Shown here one piece after another: positions 31,690 through 45,470 of a stretch of DNA of 64,000 nucleotides. The notes under the pieces were generated by a model. That model did no database searches. It had not been told where the DNA came from and saw only the letters and a program-made list of their open reading frames with translations. The stretch's first letter is position 1. Each line of letters starts with the position of its first letter. This stretch comes from Symsagittifera roscoffensis. Lineage: Eukaryota; Xenacoelomorpha; Acoela; Convolutidae. The position numbers and the translations under genes were made by a program. The stretch lies in NCBI RefSeq assembly GCF_963678635.1, contig NC_087066.1, forward strand, positions 26,317,453 through 26,381,452, read 5' to 3'.

Positions 31690-34600
31690 CTGTAGTACTA
31701 GCCATCAACAGCGCCGAAAAACACCCTTGCCGCCAAAAAATAAAACAACCTTCAACTGTGCCAATAATCATCAAAAATTGGCACTAATGAACAACCTTTG
31801 CTTCGGCACTGTAGTACTAGCCATCAAAAGCGCCGAAGTACAACATTGCCGCTGGAAAACGAAAAAAGCTCAACAGTGCCGAAAAGCATCAAAAATTGGC
31901 ACTGTTGAATAGCTTTTTTTGCCAATATCGTACCCCTCAACAGTGCTGAAACACAATACCGTCTCCGAAAAAAGAAGATTGTTAAACAGTGCCGGAAATC
32001 ATCAAAAGTTGGCACTGTTGAACAGCATTCTTTTCGGCGCTGTTATGGTAACCCTCAACAGTGCCGAAGTACAACATTGCCGCCAAAAAAAAACACTTTC
32101 AACTGTGCCAACAATCATCAAAATTGGCACTAAGGAACAACCTTTGTTTCGGCACTGTAGTACCAACCACCACTAGCGCCAAGTACAACCTTGACGCCGG
32201 AAAATAAAAAATTAAGCAGTGCCCAAAAATCATCGAAAATTGGCATTGTTGAATAGCATTTTTTCGGCACTGATGTACTAGCCATCAACAGCGCCGAAGT
32301 ACAAAATTGCCGCCGGAAAATAAGAAGATGTTCAGCAGTGCCAAAAATTTATCAAAAGTTGGCATTGTTGAATAGCAATCTTTTCGGCACTGATGTACTA
32401 ACTCTCAACAGTGCCGAAGTACAACACTGCCTTCGCAAAAGAAAACCATTTCCAACAGTGCCAATAATCATCAAGAATTGGCACTAATGAACAACCTTTG
32501 TTTCGGCACTGTAGTACCAACCACCACTAGCGCCAAGTACAGCCTTGACGCCGGAAAATAAAAAAAATTAAGCAGTGCCCAAAAAACATCAAAAATTGGC
32601 ATTGTTGAATAGCATTTTTTCGGCACTGATGTACTAGCCATCAACAGCGCTGAAGTACAATACTGCCGCCGGAAAATAAGAAGATGAAACACAATACCGT
32701 CTCCGAAAAAAGAAGATTGTTAAACAGTGCCGAAAAATTATCAAAAGTTGGCATTGTTGAATAGCAATCTTTTCGGCACTGATGTACTAACTCTCAACAG
32801 TGCCGAAGTACAACACTGCCGCCGCAAAAGAAAACCATTTTCAACAGTGCCAATAATCATCAAGAATTGACACTAATAAACAACCTTTGTTTCCACACTG
32901 TAGTACTAGCCATCAAAAGCGCTGAAGTACAACATTGCCGCCGGAAAACAAGAAACAGCTCAATAGTGCCGAAAAGCATCAAACCTTGGAATTGTTGAAC
33001 AGCTTTTTTTCGGCACTATTGTACCCCCCAACTGTGCTGAAGCACAATACTGCTTCAAAAAAACCAAAAAAGGTTTAACAGTGCTTGAAATCATCAGAAG
33101 TTGGCATTTTTGAGCAGCATTCTTTTCGGCGCTGTTGTACTAACGCTCAACAGTGCCGAAGTACAACATTGCCGCCAAAAAATAAAAGAATTTTCAACAG
33201 TGCCAATAACCATCGAAAATTGGCACAAATGAACAACCTTTGTATCGGCACTGTAGTAATAGCCATCAACAGCGCCGAAGTACACCATTGCCGCCAAAAA
33301 ATAAAACAACTTTCAACTGTGCCAGTAATCATCAAAAATTGGCACTAATGAACAACCTTTGTTTCGGCACTGTAGTATCAACCACCACTAGCGCCAAGTA
33401 CAACCTTGACGCCGGAAAATAATAAAAAAAATAAGCAGTGCCCAAAAATCATCAAAATTTGGCATTATTGAATAACATTTTTTCGGTCCTGATGTACTAG
33501 CCATCAACAGCGCCGAAGTACAACTATGCCGCCTGAAAATAATAAAATGATCAGCAGTGCTTGAAATCATCAAAACTTGGCGTTTTTGAACAGCATTTTT
33601 CTCGGCGCTGTTGTACTAACGCTCAACAGTGCCGAAGTACAACATTGCCGCCAAAAAATAAAAGAATTTTCAACAGTGCCAGTAATCATCAAAAATTGGC
33701 ACTAATGAACAACCTTTGTTTCGGCACTGTAGTATCAACCACCACTAGCGCCAAGTACAACCTTGACGCCGGAAAATAATTTAAAAAATAAGCAGTGCCC
33801 AAAAATCATCAAAATTTGGCATTATTGAATAACATTTTTTCGGTCCTGATGTACTAGCCATCAACAGCGCCGAAGTACAACTATGCCGCCTGAAAATAAT
33901 AAAATGATCAGCAGTGCTTGAAATCATCAAAACTTGGCGTTTTTGAACAGCATTTTTTTCGGCGCTGTTGTACTAACGCTCAACAGTGCCGAAGTACAAC
34001 ATTGCCGCCAAAAAAAAAGAATTTTCAACAGTGCCAATAACCATCAAAAATTGGCACTAATGAACAACCTTTGTATCGGCACTGTAGTAATAGCCATCAA
34101 CAGCGCCGAAGTACACCATTGCCGCCAAAAAATAAAACAAATTTCAACTGTGCCAATAATCATCAAAAATTGGCACTAATGAACAACCTTTGTTTCGGCA
34201 CTGTAGTACCAACCACCACTAGCGCCAAGTACAACCTTGACGCCGGAAAACGAAAAAAGCTCAACAGTGCCGAAAAGCATCAAAAATTGGCACTGTTGAA
34301 TAGCTTTTTTTGCCAATATTGTACCCCTCAACAGTGCTGAAACACAATACCGTCTCCGAAAAAAGAAGATTGTTAAACAGTGCCGGAAATCATCAAAAGT
34401 TGGCACTGTTGAACAGCATTCTTTTCGGCGCTGTTATGGTAACCCTCAACAGTGCCGAAGTACAACATTGCCGCCAAAAAAAAACACTTTCAACTGTGAC
34501 AACAATCATCAAAATTGGCACTAAGGAACAACCTTTGTTTCGGCACTGTAGTACCAACCACCACTAGCGCCAAGTACAGCATTGACGCCGGAAAATGAAA

Positions 34601-37600
34601 AAAATTAAGCAGTGCCCAAAAATCATCAAAAATTGGCATTGTTGAATAGCATTTTTTCGGCACTGATGTACTAGCCATCAACAGCGCTGAAGTACAACAC
34701 TGCCGCCGGAAAATAAGAAGATGAAACACAATACCGTCTCCGAAAAAAGAAGATTGTTAAACAGTGCCGAAAAATTATCAAAAGTTGGCATTGTTGAATA
34801 GCAATCTTTTCGGCACTGATGTACTAACTCTCAACAGTGCCGAAGTACAACACTGCCGCCGCAAAAGAAAACCATTTTCAACAGTGCCAATAATCATCAA
34901 GAATTGACACTAATAAACAACCTTTGTTTCCACACTGTAGTGTTAGCCATCAAAAGCGCTGAAGTACGACATTGCCGCCGGAAAACAAGAAACAGCTCAA
35001 TAGTGCCGAAAAGCATCAAACCTTGGAATTGTTGAACAGCTTTTTTTCGGCACTATTGTACCCCCCAACTGTGCTGAAGCACAATACTGCTTCAAAAAAA
35101 CCAAAAAAGGTTTAACAGTGCTTGAAATCATCAAAAGTTGGCATTTTTGAGCAGCATTCTTTTCGGCGCTGTTGTACTAACGCTCAACAGTGCCGAAGTA
35201 CAACATTGCCGCCAAAAAAAAAAAAAAATTTCAATAGTGCCAATAACCATCGAAAATTGGCACAAATGAACAACCTTTGTATCGGCACTGTAGTAATAGC
35301 CATCAACAGCGCCGAAGTACACCATTGCCGCCAAAAAATAAAACAAATTTCAACAGTGCCAATAACCATCAAAAATTGGCACTAATGAACAACCTTTGTA
35401 TCGGCACTGTAGTAATAGCCATCAACAGCGCCGAAAAACACCCTTGCCGCCAAAAAATAAAACAACCTTCAACTGTGCCAATAATCATCAAAAATTGGCA
35501 CTAATGAACAACCTTTGCTTCGGCACTGTAGTACTAGCCATCAAAAGCGCCGAAGTACAACATTGCCGCTGGAAAACGAAAAAAGCTCAACAGTGCCGAA
35601 AAGCATCAAAAATTGGCACTGTTGAATAGCTTTTTTTGCCAATATCGTACCCCTCAACAGTGCTGAAACACAATACCGTCTCCGAAAAAAGAAGATTGTT
35701 AAACAGTGCCGGAAATCATCAAAAGTTGGCACTGTTGAACAGCATTCTTTTCGGCGCTGTTATGGTAACCCTCAACAGTGCCGAAGTACAACATTGCCGC
35801 CAAAAAAAACACTTTCAACTGTGCCAACAATCATCAAAATTGGCACTAAGGAACAACCTTTGTTTCGGCACTGTAGTACCAACCACCACTAGCGCCAAGT
35901 ACAACCTTGACGCCGGAAAATAAAAAATTAAGCAGTGCCCAAAAATCATCGAAAATTGGCATTGTTGAATAGCATTTTTTCGGCACTGATGTACTAGCCA
36001 TCAACAGCGCCGAAGTACAAAATTGCCGCCGGAAAATAAGAAGATGTTCAGCAGTTCCAAAAATTTATCAAAAGTTGGCATTGTTGAATAGCAATCTTTT
36101 CGGCACTGATGTACTAACTCTCAACAGTGCCGAAGTACAACACTGCCTTCGCAAAAGAAAACCATTTCCAACAGTGCCAATAATCATCAAGAATTGGCAC
36201 TAATGAACAACCTTTGTTTCGGCACTGTAGTACCAACCACCACTAGCGCCAAGTACAGCCTTGACGCCGGAATTTAAAAAAAATTAAGCAGTGCCCAAAA
36301 AACATCAAAAATTGGCATTGTTGAATAGCATTTTTTCGGCACTGATGTACTAGCCATCAACAGCGCTGAAGTACAACACTGCCGCCGGAAAATAAGAAGA
36401 TGAAACACAATACCGTCTCCGAAAAAAGAAGATTGTTAAACAGTGCCGAAAAATTATCAAAAGTTGGCATTGTTGAATAGCAATCTTTTCGGCACTGATG
36501 TACTAACTCTCAACAGTGCCGAAGTACAACACTGCCGCCGCAAAAGAAAACCATTTTCAACAGTGCCAATAATCATCAAGAATTGACACTAATAAACAAC
36601 CTTTGTTTCCACACTGTAGTACTAGCCATCAAAAGCGCTGAAGTACAACATTGCCGCCGGAAAACAAGAAACAGCTCAATAGTGCCGAAAAGCATCAAAC
36701 CTTGGAATTGTTGAACAGCTTTTTTTCGGCACTATTGTACCCCCCAACTGTGCTGAAGCACAATACTGCTTCAAAAAAACCAAAAAAGGTTTAACAGTGC
36801 TTGAAATCATCAGAAGTTGGCATTTTTGAGCAGCATTCTTTTCGGCGCTGTTGTACTAACGCTCAACAGTGCCGAAGTACAACATTGCCGCCAAAAAATA
36901 AAAGAATTTTCAACAGTGCCAATAACCATCGAAAATTGGCACAAATGAACAACCTTTGTATCGGCACTGTAGTAATAGCCATCAACAGCGCCGAAGTACA
37001 CCATTGCCGCCAAAAAATAAAACAACTTTCAACTGTGCCAGTAATCATCAAAAATTGGCACTAATGAACAACCTTTGTTTCGGCACTGTAGTATCAACCA
37101 CCACTAGCGCCAAGTACAACCTTGACGCCGGAAAATAATAAAAAAAATAAGCAGTGCCCAAAAATCATCAAAATTTGGCATTATTGAATAACATTTTTTC
37201 GGTCCTGATGTACTAGCCATCAACAGCGCCGAAGTACAACTATGCCGCCTGAAAATAATAAAATGATCAGCAGTGCTTGAAATCATCAAAACTTGGCGTT
37301 TTTGAACAGCATTTTTCTCGGCGCTGTTGTACTAACGCTCAACAGTGCCGAAGTACAACATTGCCGCCAAAAAATAAAAGAATTTTCAACAGTGCCAGTA
37401 ATCATCAAAAATTGGCACTAATGAACAACCTTTGTTTCGGCACTGTAGTATCAACCACCACTAGCGCCAAGTACAACCTTGACGCCGGAAAATAATTTAA
37501 AAAATAAGCAGTGCCCAAAAATCATCAAAATTTGGCATTATTGAATAACATTTTTTCGGTCCTGATGTACTAGCCATCAACAGCGCCGAAGTACAACTAT

Positions 37601-39300
37601 GCCGCCTGAAAATAATAAAATGATCAGCAGTGCTTGAAATCATCAAAACTTGGCGTTTTTGAACAGCATTTTTTTCGGCGCTGTTGTACTAACGCTCAAC
37701 AGTGCCGAAGTACAACATTGCCGCCAAAAAAAAAGAATTTTCAACAGTGCCAATAACCATCAAAAATTGGCACTAATGAACAACCTTTGTATCGGCACTG
37801 TAGTAATAGCCATCAACAGCGCCGAAGTACACCATTGCCGCCAAAAAATAAAACAAATTTCAACTGTGCCAATAATCATCAAAAATTGGCACTAATGAAC
37901 AACCTTTGTTTCGGCACTGTAGTACCAACCACCACTAGCGCCAAGTACAACCTTGACGCCGGAAAACGAAAAAAGCTCAACAGTGCCGAAAAGCATCAAA
38001 AATTGGCACTGTTGAATAGCTTTTTTTGCCAATATTGTACCCCTCAACAGTGCTGAAACACAATACCGTCTCCGAAAAAAGAAGATTGTTAAACAGTGCC
38101 GGAAATCATCAAAAGTTGGCACTGTTGAACAGCATTCTTTTCGGCGCTGTTATGGTAACCCTCAACAGTGCCGAAGTACAACATTGCCGCCAAAAAAAAA
38201 ACACTTTCAACTGTGACAACAATCATCAAAATTGGCACTAAGGAACAACCTTTGTTTCGGCACTGTAGTACCAACCACCACTAGCGCCAAGTACAGCATT
38301 GACGCCGGAAAATGAAAAAAATTAAGCAGTGCCCAAAAATCATCAAAAATTGGCATTGTTGAATAGCATTTTTTCGGCACTGATGTACTAGCCATCAACA
38401 GCGCTGAAGTACAACACTGCCGCCGGAAAATAAGAAGATGAAACACAATACCGTCTCCGAAAAAAGAAGATTGTTAAACAGTGCCGAAAAATTATCAAAA
38501 GTTGGCATTGTTGGTCAGCATTATTTTCGGCGCTGTTATGGTAACCCTCAACAGTGCCGAAGTACACCATTGCCGCCAAAAAATAAAACAACTTTCAACT
38601 GTGCCATTAATCATCAAAAATTGGCACTAATGAACAACCGATGTTTCGGCACTGTAGTACCAACCACCACTAGCGCCAGGTACAACCTTGACGCCGAAAA
38701 ATAAAAAAAGATTAAGCAGTGCCAAAAAATTCTCAAAAGTAAGACTTGTTGAATAGCAATCTTTTCGGCACTGATGTACTAACTCTCAACAGTGCCGAAG
38801 TACAACACTGCCGCCGCAAAAGAAAACCATTTTCAACAGTGCCAATAATCATCAAGAATTGACACTAATAAACAACCTTTGTTTCCACACTGTAGTGTTA
38901 GCCATCAAAAGCGCTGAAGTACGACATTGCCGCCGGAAAACAAGAAACAGCTCAATAGTGCCGAAAAGCATCAAACCTTGGAATTGTTGAACAGCTTTTT
39001 TTCGGCACTATTGTACCCCCCAACTGTGCTGAAGCACAATACTGCTTCAAAAAAACCAAAAAAGGTTTAACAGTGCTTGAAATCATCAAAAATTGGCATT
39101 TTTGAGCAGCATTCTTTTCGGCGCTGTTGTACTAACGCTCAACAGTGCCGAAGTACAACATTGCCGCCAAAAAAAAAAAAAATTCAACAGTGCCAATAAC
39201 CATCGAAAATTGGCACAAATGAACAACCTTTGTATCGGCACTGTAGTAATAGCCATCAACAGCGCCGAAGTACACCATTGCCGCCAAAAAATAAAACAAC
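31690..39300 (+). repeat. Higher-order repeat, 3,716 bp, about two copies
   Basis: Copy 1 starts near 31690 and copy 2 near 35410. Many anchors lie 3716-3717 bases apart (for example 33085/36801, 33561/37277, 33934/37650). From about 38513 the second copy carries two extra monomers; it resumes at about 38750, shifted by 3953 bases relative to copy 1, until about 39230. Inside the block a 2.39-kb offset (31919/34310) and a 0.37-kb offset (33561/33934) show earlier rounds. Confidence 0.92.
38513..38750 (+). repeat. Two-monomer insertion in the 3.7-kb block
   Basis: The second 3.7-kb copy departs from the first at the word GTTGGTCAGCATTATTTTCG, and the two realign about 237 bases later. The inserted monomers (one with GCGCCAGGTACAACC) resemble units found at 48,700-48,900 and 49,400-49,600, so they came from the same array, probably by gene conversion or unequal exchange. 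Confidence 0.75.
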
Positions 39301-42300
39301 TTTCAACTGTGCCAGTAATCATCAAAAATTGGCACTAATGAACAACCTTTGTTTCGGCACTGTAGTATCAACCACCACTAGCGCCAAGTACAACCTTGAC
39401 GCCGGAAAATAATTAAAAAAATAAGCAGTGCCCAAAAATTATCAAAATTTGGCATTATTGAATAACATTTTTTCGGTCCTGATGTACTAGCCATCAACAG
39501 CGCCGAAGTACAACTATGCCGCCTGAAAATAATAAAATAATCAGCAGTGCTTGAAATCATCAAAACTTGGCGTTTTTGAACAGCATTTTTTTCGGCGCTG
39601 TTGTACTAACGCTCAACAGTGCCGAAGTACAACATTGCCGCCAAAAAAAAAGAATTTTCAACAGTGCCAATAACCATCAAAAATTGGCACTAATGAACAA
39701 CCTTTGTATCGGCACTGTAGTAATAGCCATCAACAGCGCCGAAGTACACCATTGCCGCCAAAAAATAAAACAAATTTCAACTGTGCCAATAATCATCAAA
39801 AATTGGCACTAATGAACAACCTTTGTTTCGGCACTGTAGTACCAACCACCACTAGCGCCAAGTACAACCTTGACACCGGAAAATAATAAAAAAATTAAGC
39901 AGTGCCCAAAAATCATCAAAATTTGGCATTGTTGAATAACATTTTTTCGGTCCTGATGTACTAGCCATCATCAGCGCCGAAGTACAACATTACCGCCTGA
40001 AAATAATAAAATGATCAGCAGTGCTTGAAATCATCAAAAGTTGGCATTTTTGAACAGCATTCTTTTCGGCGCTGTTGTACTAACGCTCAACAGTGCCGAA
40101 GTACAACATTGCCACCAAAAAAAAAAGAATTTTGAACAGTGCCAATAACCATCAAAAATTCGCACTAATGAACAACCTTTGTATCGGCACTGTAGTAATA
40201 GCCATCAACAGCGCCGAAGTACACCATTGCCGCCAAAAAATAAAACAACTTTCAACTGTGCCAATAATCATCAAAAATTGGCACTAATGAACAACCTTTG
40301 TTTCGGCACTGTAGTACCAACCACCACTAGCGCCAAGTACAACCTTGACGCCGGAAAATAATAAAAAAATTAAGCAGTGCCCAAAAATCATCAAAATTTG
40401 GCATTGTTGATTAACATTTTTTCGGCCCTGATGTACTAGCCATCAACAGCGCCGAAGTACAACATTGCCGCCTGAAAATAATAAAATGATCAGCAGTGCC
40501 GGAAATCATCAAAAGTTGGAACTGTTGAACAGCATTCTTTTCGGCGCTGTTGTACTAACCCTCAACAGTGCCGAAGTACAACATTGCCGCCAAAAAACAA
40601 AACAACTTTCAACTGTGCCAATAATCATCAAAAAAAGGCACTAATGAGCAATCTTTGTTTCGGCACTGTAGTACCAACCACCACTAGCGCCAAGTAAAAC
40701 CTTGATGCCGGAAAATAAAAAAAATAAGCAGTGCCCAAAAATCATCAAAAGTTGGCATTGTTGAATAGCATTTTTTCGGCACTGATGTACTAACCATCAA
40801 CAGCGCAGAAGTACAACATTGCCGCCTGAAAATAATAAATTGATCAGCAGTGCCCAAAAATCATCAAAAGTTGGCATTGTTGAATAGCATTTTTTCGGCA
40901 CTGATGTACTAATCATCAACAGCGCCGAACTACAACATTGCCGCCTGAAAATAATAAAATGATCAGCAGTGCCGAAAAATTATCAAAAGTTGGTATTGTT
41001 GAATAGCATTCTTTTCGGCACTGATGTACTAACTCTCAAAAGTGCCGAAGTACAACATTGCCGCCAAAAAATAAAAGAATTTTCAACAGTGCCAATAATC
41101 ATCAAAAATTGGCACTAATGAACAACCTTTGTATCGGCATTGTAGTAATAGCCATCAACAGCGCCGAAGTACACCATTGTCGCCAAAAAATAAAACAACT
41201 TTCAACTGTGCCAATAATCATCAAAAATTGGCACTAATGAACAACCTTTGTTTCGGCACTGTAGTACCAACCACCACTAGCGCCAAGTGCAACCTTGACG
41301 CCGGAAAATAAAAAAATTTAAGCAGTGCCCAAAAATCATCAAAAATTGGCATTGTTGAATAACATTTTTTCGGCACTGATGTACTAGCCATCAACAGCGC
41401 CGAAGTACAACATTGCCATCGGAAAATAAGAAAATATTCAGCAGTGCCGAAAAATTCTCAAAAATTGGCATTGTTGATTAGCATTCTTTTCGGCACTGAT
41501 GTACTAACTCTCAACAGTGCCGAAGTACAACACTGCCGCCGCAAAAGAAAACCATTTTCAACAGTGCCAATAATCATCAAGAGTTGGCACTAATGAACAA
41601 CCTTTGTTTTCGCACTGTAGTACTAGCCATCAAAAGCGCCGAAGTACAACATTGCCACCGGAAAACGAAAAAAGCTCAACAGTGCCGAAAAGCATCAAAA
41701 ATTGGCACTGTTGAACAGGTTTTTTTGGCATTATTGTACCCCTCAACAGTGCTGAAGCACAATACCGTCTCCGAAAAAAAGAAAATTGTTAAACAGTGCC
41801 GTAAATCATCAAAAGTTGGCACTGTTGAACAGCATTCTTTTCGGCGCTGTTGAACTAACGCTCAACAGCGCCGAAGTACACCATTGTCGCCGAAAAATAA
41901 AACAACTTTCAACTGTGCCAATAATCATCAAAAGTTGGCACTAATTGACAACCTTTGTTTCGGCACTGTAGTACTAGCTATCAAAAGCGCCGAAGTACAC
42001 CTTTGCCGCCAAAAAATAAAACAACTTTCAACTGTGCCAGTAATCATCAAAAATTGGCACTAATGAACAACCTTTGTTTCGGCACTGTAGTATCAACCAC
42101 CACTAGCGCCAAGTACAACCTTGACGCCGGAAAATAATTTAAAAAATAAGCAGTGCCCAAAAATCATCAAAATTTGGCATTGTTGAATAACATTTTTTCG
42201 GTCCTGATGTACTAGCCATCAACAGCGCCGAAGTAGAACTATGCTGCCTGAAAATAATAAAATGATCAGCAGTGCTTGAAATCATCAAAAGTTGGCATTT

Positions 42301-45150
42301 TTGAGCAGCATTCTTTTCGGCGCTGTTGTACTAACGCTCAACAGTGCCGAAGTACAACATTGCCGCCAAAAAACAAATGAATTTTCAACAGTGCCAATAG
42401 TCATCGAAAATTGGCACAAATGAACAACCTTTGTATCGGCACTGTAGTAATAGCCATCAACAGCGCCGAAGTACACCATTGCCGCCAAAAAATAAAACAA
42501 CTTTCAACTGTGCCAGTAATCATCAAAAATTGGCACTAATGAACAACCTTTGTTTCGGCACTGTAGTATCAACCACCACTAGCGCCAAGTACAACCTTGA
42601 CGCCGGAAAATAATAAAAAAAATAAGCAGTGCCCAAAAATCATCAAAATTTGGCATTGTTGAATAACATTTTTTCGGTCCTGATGTACTAGCCATCAACA
42701 GCGCCGAAGTACAACTATGCCGCCTGAAAATAATAAAATGATCAGCAGTGCTTGAAATCATCAAAAATTGGCGTTTTTGAACAGCATTTTTTTCGGCGCT
42801 GTTGTACTAACGCTCAACAGTGCCGAAGTACAACATTGCCGCCAAAAAAAAAGAATTTTCAACAGTGCCAATAACCATCAAAAATTGGCACTAATGAACA
42901 ACCTTTGTATCGGCACTGTAGTAATAGCCATCAACAGCGCCGGAGTACACCATTGCCGCCAAAAAATAAAACAACTTTCAACTGTGCCAATAATCATCAA
43001 AAATTGGCACTAATGAACAACCTTTGTTTCGGCACTGTAGTACCAACCACCACTAGCGCCAAGTACAACCTTGACGCCGGAAAATAATAAAAAAATTAAG
43101 CAGTGCCCAAAAATCATCAAAATTTGGCATTGTTGAATAACATTTTTTCGGTCCTGATGTACTAGCCATCAACAGCGCCGAAGTACAACATTGCCGCCTG
43201 AAAATAATAAAATGATCAGCAGTGCTTGAAATCATCAAAAGTTGGCATTCTTGAACAGCATTCTTTTCGGCGCTGTTGTACTAACGCTCAACAGTGCCGA
43301 AGTACAACATTGCCGCCAAAAAAAAAGAATTTTGAACAGTGCCAATAACCATCAAAAATTCGCACTAATGAACAACCTTTGTATCGGCACTGTAGTAATA
43401 GCCATCAACAGCGCCGAAGTACACCATTGCCGCCAAAAAATAAAACAACTTTCAACTGTGCCAATAATCATCAAAAATTGGCACTAATGAACAACCTTTG
43501 TTTCGGCACTGTAGTACCAACCACCACTAGCGCCAAGTACAACCTTGACGCCGGAAAATAATAAAAAAAATAAGCAGTGCCCAAAAATCATCAAAATTTG
43601 GCATTGTTGATTAACATTTTTTCGGCCCTGATGTACTAGCCATCAACAGCGCCGAAGTACAACATTGCCGCCTGAAAATAATAAAATGATCAGCAATGCC
43701 GGAAATCATCAAAAGTTGGAACTGTTGAACAGCATTCTTTTCGGCGCTGTTGTACTAACCCTCAACAGTGCCGAAGTACAACATTGCCGCCAAAAAACAA
43801 AACAACTTTCAACTGTGCCAATAATCATCAAAAAGTGGCACTAATGAACAATTTTTGTTTCGGCACTGTAGTACCAACCACCACTAGCGCCAAGTACAAC
43901 CTTGATGCCGGAAAATAAAAAAAAAAAGGTGCCCAAAAATCATCAAAAGTTGGCATTGTTGAATAGCATTTTTTCGGCATTGATGTACTAACCATCAACA
44001 GCGCCGAAGTACAACATTGCCCCCTGAAAATAATAAATTGATCAGCAGTGTCCAATCATCAAAAGTTGGCATTGTTGAATAGCATTTTTTTTGGCACTGA
44101 TGTACTAATCATCAGCAGCACCGAACTACAACATTGCCGCCTGAAAATAATAAAATGATCAGCAGTGCCGAAAAATTATCAAAAGTTGGTATTGTTGAAT
44201 AGCATTATTTTCGGCACTGATGTACTAACTCTCAACAGTGCCGAAGTACAACATTGCCGCCAAAAAATAAAAGAATTTTCAACAGTGCCAATAATCATCA
44301 AAAATTGGCACTAATGAACAACCTTTGTATCGGCATTGTAGTAATAGCCATCAACAGCGCCCAAGTACACCATTGTCGCCAAAAAATAAAACAACTTTCA
44401 ACTGTGCCAATAATCATCAAAAATTGGCACTAATGAACAAACTTTGTTTCGGCACTGTAGTACCAACCACCACTAGCGCCAAGTACAACCTTGATGCCGG
44501 AAAATTAAAAAAATAAGCAGTGCCCAAAAATCATCAAAAGTTGGCATTGTTGAATAGCATTTTTTCGGCACTGATGTACTAGCCATCAACAGCGCCGAAG
44601 TACAACATTGCCATCGGAAAATAAGAAAATATTCAGCAGTGCCGAAAAATTCTCAAAAATTGGCATTGTTGAATAGCATTCTTTTCGGCACTGATGTACT
44701 AACTCTCAACAGTGCCGAAGTACAACACTGCCGCCGCAAAAGAAAACCATTTTCAACAGTGCCAATAATCATCAAGAGTTGGCACTAATGAACAACCTTT
44801 GTTTTCGCACTGTAGTACTAGCCATCAAAAGCGCCGAAGTACAACATTGCCACCGGAAAACGAAAAAAGCTCAACAGTGCCGAAAAGCATCAAAAATTGG
44901 CACTGTTGAACAGGTTTTTTTGGCATTATTGTACCCCTCAAAAGTGCTGAAGCACAATACCGTCTCCGAAAAAAAGAAAATTGTTAAACAGTGCCGTAAA
45001 TCATCAAAAGTTGGCACTGTTGAACAGCATTCTTTTCGGCGCTGTTGAACTAACGCTCAACAGCGCCGAAGTACACCATTGTCGCCGAAAAATAAAACAA
45101 CTTTCAACTGTGCCAATAATCATCAAAAGTTGGCACTAATTAACAACCTT
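39075..45150 (+). repeat. Higher-order repeat, 3.2 kb, about 1.9 copies
   Basis: Anchors at 39230/42431, 39378/42579 and 39567/42768 are 3201 bases apart; 41584/44779 are 3195 apart. The left border of copy 2 is near 42275, marked by TTGAGCAGCATTC. Copy 2 passes at about 45150 into a further three-monomer repeat. Confidence 0.9.
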
Positions 45151-45470
45151 TGTTTTCGCACTGTAGTACTAGCCATCAAAAGCGCCGAAGTACAACATTG
45201 CCACCGGAAAACGAAAAAAGCTCAACAGTGCCGAAAAGCATCAAAAATTGGCACTGTTGAACAGGTTTTTTTGGCATTATTGTACCCCTCAAAAGTGCTG
45301 AAGCACAATACCGTCTCCGAAAAAAAGAAAATTGTTAAACAGTGCCGTAAATCATCAAAAGTTGGCACTGTTGAACAGCATTCTTTTCGGCGCTGTTGAA
45401 CTAACGCTCAACAGCGCCGAAGTACACCATTGTCGCCAAAAAATAAAACAATTTTCAACGGTGCCAATAA
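44779..45470 (+). repeat. Three-monomer tandem repeat, period about 350 bp
   Basis: The segment GCACTGTAGTACTAGCCATC through to GAACTAACGCTCAACAGC occurs twice in direct succession. The word AAGCACAATACCGTC lies at 44951 and 45301. The two are nearly identical, including the unusual CAAAAGTGCTGAAG. Confidence 0.85.
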
